From Alcaligenaceae bacterium (lineage in GTDB: Bacteria; Pseudomonadota; Gammaproteobacteria; Burkholderiales; Burkholderiaceae_B): DNA of 7,643 nucleotides. Under the pieces are notes generated by a model. The model saw only the letters and a program-made list of their open reading frames with translations. It was not told the origin of the DNA and made no database searches. The stretch spans positions 1 through 7,643 of the forward strand of contig JAJUJN010000092.1 of the NCBI GenBank assembly GCA_029265335.1. The letters run 5' to 3'. The translations under genes and the position numbers were made by a program. Shown piece by piece: positions 5,553 through 7,643 of this stretch. How positions within the stretch are numbered: position 1 is the stretch's first letter; each line of letters starts with the position of its first letter.

Positions 5553-6442
5553 GTCGGCATCCTGCCGTGCAAGCACACCCACCCCTCACGTTCCTGCCAC
5601 ACCGAAAGCTCAAGCCAGGGCTGGTACGCCGCCGCCACTTCCTCGGCCTGACGGGCGAGCACGCCCGAAAGCGCAAGCTTCCCTCCTGGCGCCACCCGCC
5701 CACACAGCATGGGCGCCAACACCTTCAGCGGATTGGAGAGGATGTTGGCGACCACCACCTGGAATTTGCCCTCGGGAAGGGCGTCGGGCAGCATGGCATC
5801 GAGCTCCACGCCATTGTTGCGAGCGTTGTACAAGGTGGTTTCCACCGCCTGTTCATCGATGTCCACCCCGACCACCTGCGCCGCGCCCAGACGTACCGCG
5901 GCGATAGCGAGGATGCCCGAACCGCAGCCGTAATCGAGCACTTGCGCCCCCTCTGGCAGTTGCTCGCTCAGCCATTCGAGGCACAGATGGGTGGTGGGAT
6001 GGCTCCCGGTGCCAAAGGCCAGGCCGGGATCGAGTCGGATGATCACCGTACTGGCCGGCACCGAGGGCACCTCGTGCCAGCTGGGCACGATGAGAACACG
6101 CTCGCCGATGGGAATTGGCTCGAACTGAGCCTGGGTAAGGCGCACCCAATCGGCGTCGGGCAGCTCACGTTCCTGCCACTCGGGCACCGGCAGGCCCACC
6201 GCCTGCGCCGCCTGCTGCAGCAGGGCTTTGGCGTCGGCCCCTTCGGGCAGGATCACCATCAGACGGTTGCGCGACCACGCGTGCGCTGCCGGCTCCATGC
6301 CCGGCTCCCCATAGAGCGGTTGCTCGGCCGCAGTGCCATCGTTGGCATCGTTCACCGTGACCGCCAGCGCCCCGGCATCGAGCAAGGCGTCCGACCAGGT
6401 CTCGGCTTGCGGCTCATCACAATCGAAGAGGAGTTCGCGCAT
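5549..6442 (-). CDS. prmA: Ribosomal protein L11 methyltransferase
   Basis: PrmA transfers methyl groups from S-adenosylmethionine to amino groups of ribosomal protein L11 in the cytoplasm. The protein has 297 residues, the normal length. The N-terminal substrate-recognition region (1-about 100) contains the characteristic QPLYGEPGM at 41-49. The catalytic domain shows DPGLAFGTGSHPTT at 138-151, the SAM-binding loop VLDYGCGSG at 168-176, the acidic VDID at 193-196, and NILSNPL at 233-239 (usually NILANPL). No key residue seems missing. The start MRELLFDC matches the family N-terminus, although only a weak GAGA precedes it. It lies 9 nt after the accC stop and shares ATGA with the DUF3426 gene, so expression is probably coupled to the lipid-synthesis gene upstream. 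Confidence 0.96.
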   Translation of the reverse strand: MRELLFDCDEPQAETWSDALLDAGALAVTVNDANDGTAAEQPLYGEPGMEPAAHAWSRNRLMVILPEGADAKALLQQAAQAVGLPVPEWQERELPDADWVRLTQAQFEPIPIGERVLIVPSWHEVPSVPASTVIIRLDPGLAFGTGSHPTTHLCLEWLSEQLPEGAQVLDYGCGSGILAIAAVRLGAAQVVGVDIDEQAVETTLYNARNNGVELDAMLPDALPEGKFQVVVANILSNPLKVLAPMLCGRVAPGGKLALSGVLARQAEEVAAAYQPWLELSVWQEREGWVCLHGRMPT

Positions 6443-6451
6443 GGTGCGTTC

Positions 6452-7643
<1,192 letters not shown>

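Noticed and set aside
5553..5582. GTG at 5582 as start of the zinc-ribbon/DUF3426 gene
   Set aside because: It would add ten residues ahead of the finger and lengthen the overlap with prmA; the ATG at 5552 has a ribosome binding site and the usual ATGA overlap.
5585..6179. Identical 16-bp stretch CTCACGTTCCTGCCAC at 5585-5600 and 6164-6179 within prmA
   Set aside because: Both copies encode WQERE-type residues in the same frame 193 codons apart; most likely coincidence of codon choice, not a recombination or attachment site.

Overview
The window looks like a chromosomal piece of a GC-rich betaproteobacterium, most probably from the Burkholderiales and perhaps Alcaligenaceae-like. The evidence is the accC-prmA-(zinc-ribbon/DUF3426)-PfkB kinase string, an Ala/Lys-rich histone H1-like protein with a WPFPTG tail, and uniform codon use. 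This assignment rests on remembered gene order and protein resemblance, not on a search.

Left third (about 1-2025, all minus strand): a tightly packed operon for a multisubunit cation/proton antiporter of the Mrp/Mnh type. Reading in the direction of transcription it encodes MrpE, MrpF, MrpG and then a polypeptide that joins an MbhD/MbhE-like region (equivalent to the C-terminal end of MrpA) to an MrpB-like domain and leaves the window at its left edge. E/F and F/G share ATGA overlaps, and G is 2 nt from the next start. The order E-F-G-[MrpA C-terminus + MrpB] is that of the archaeal Mbh-type modules, not the classical A-to-G order.

Middle (2026-3164): a 433-nt divergent intergenic region with no convincing gene, then an H1-like DNA-binding protein on the plus strand ending in a strong hairpin terminator. 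Next (3165-3722, plus) is a two-repeat YggT membrane protein. It converges on, and overlaps by 20 nt, the end of the right-hand operon.

Right half (3703-7643, minus strand): accC (biotin carboxylase, start outside the window), prmA (ribosomal protein L11 methyltransferase), a zinc-ribbon/DUF3426 single-pass membrane protein and an adenosine-kinase-like PfkB sugar kinase. Spacings of 9 nt, a 4-nt overlap and 8 nt suggest one transcript, with translational coupling at least between prmA and the DUF3426 gene.

I see no mobile element, CRISPR array, tRNA or rRNA. The content is mostly ordinary core genome. The points most worth a second look are the Mbh-like antiporter arrangement with its fused subunit, and the imperfect hairpin that straddles the two convergent stop codons.
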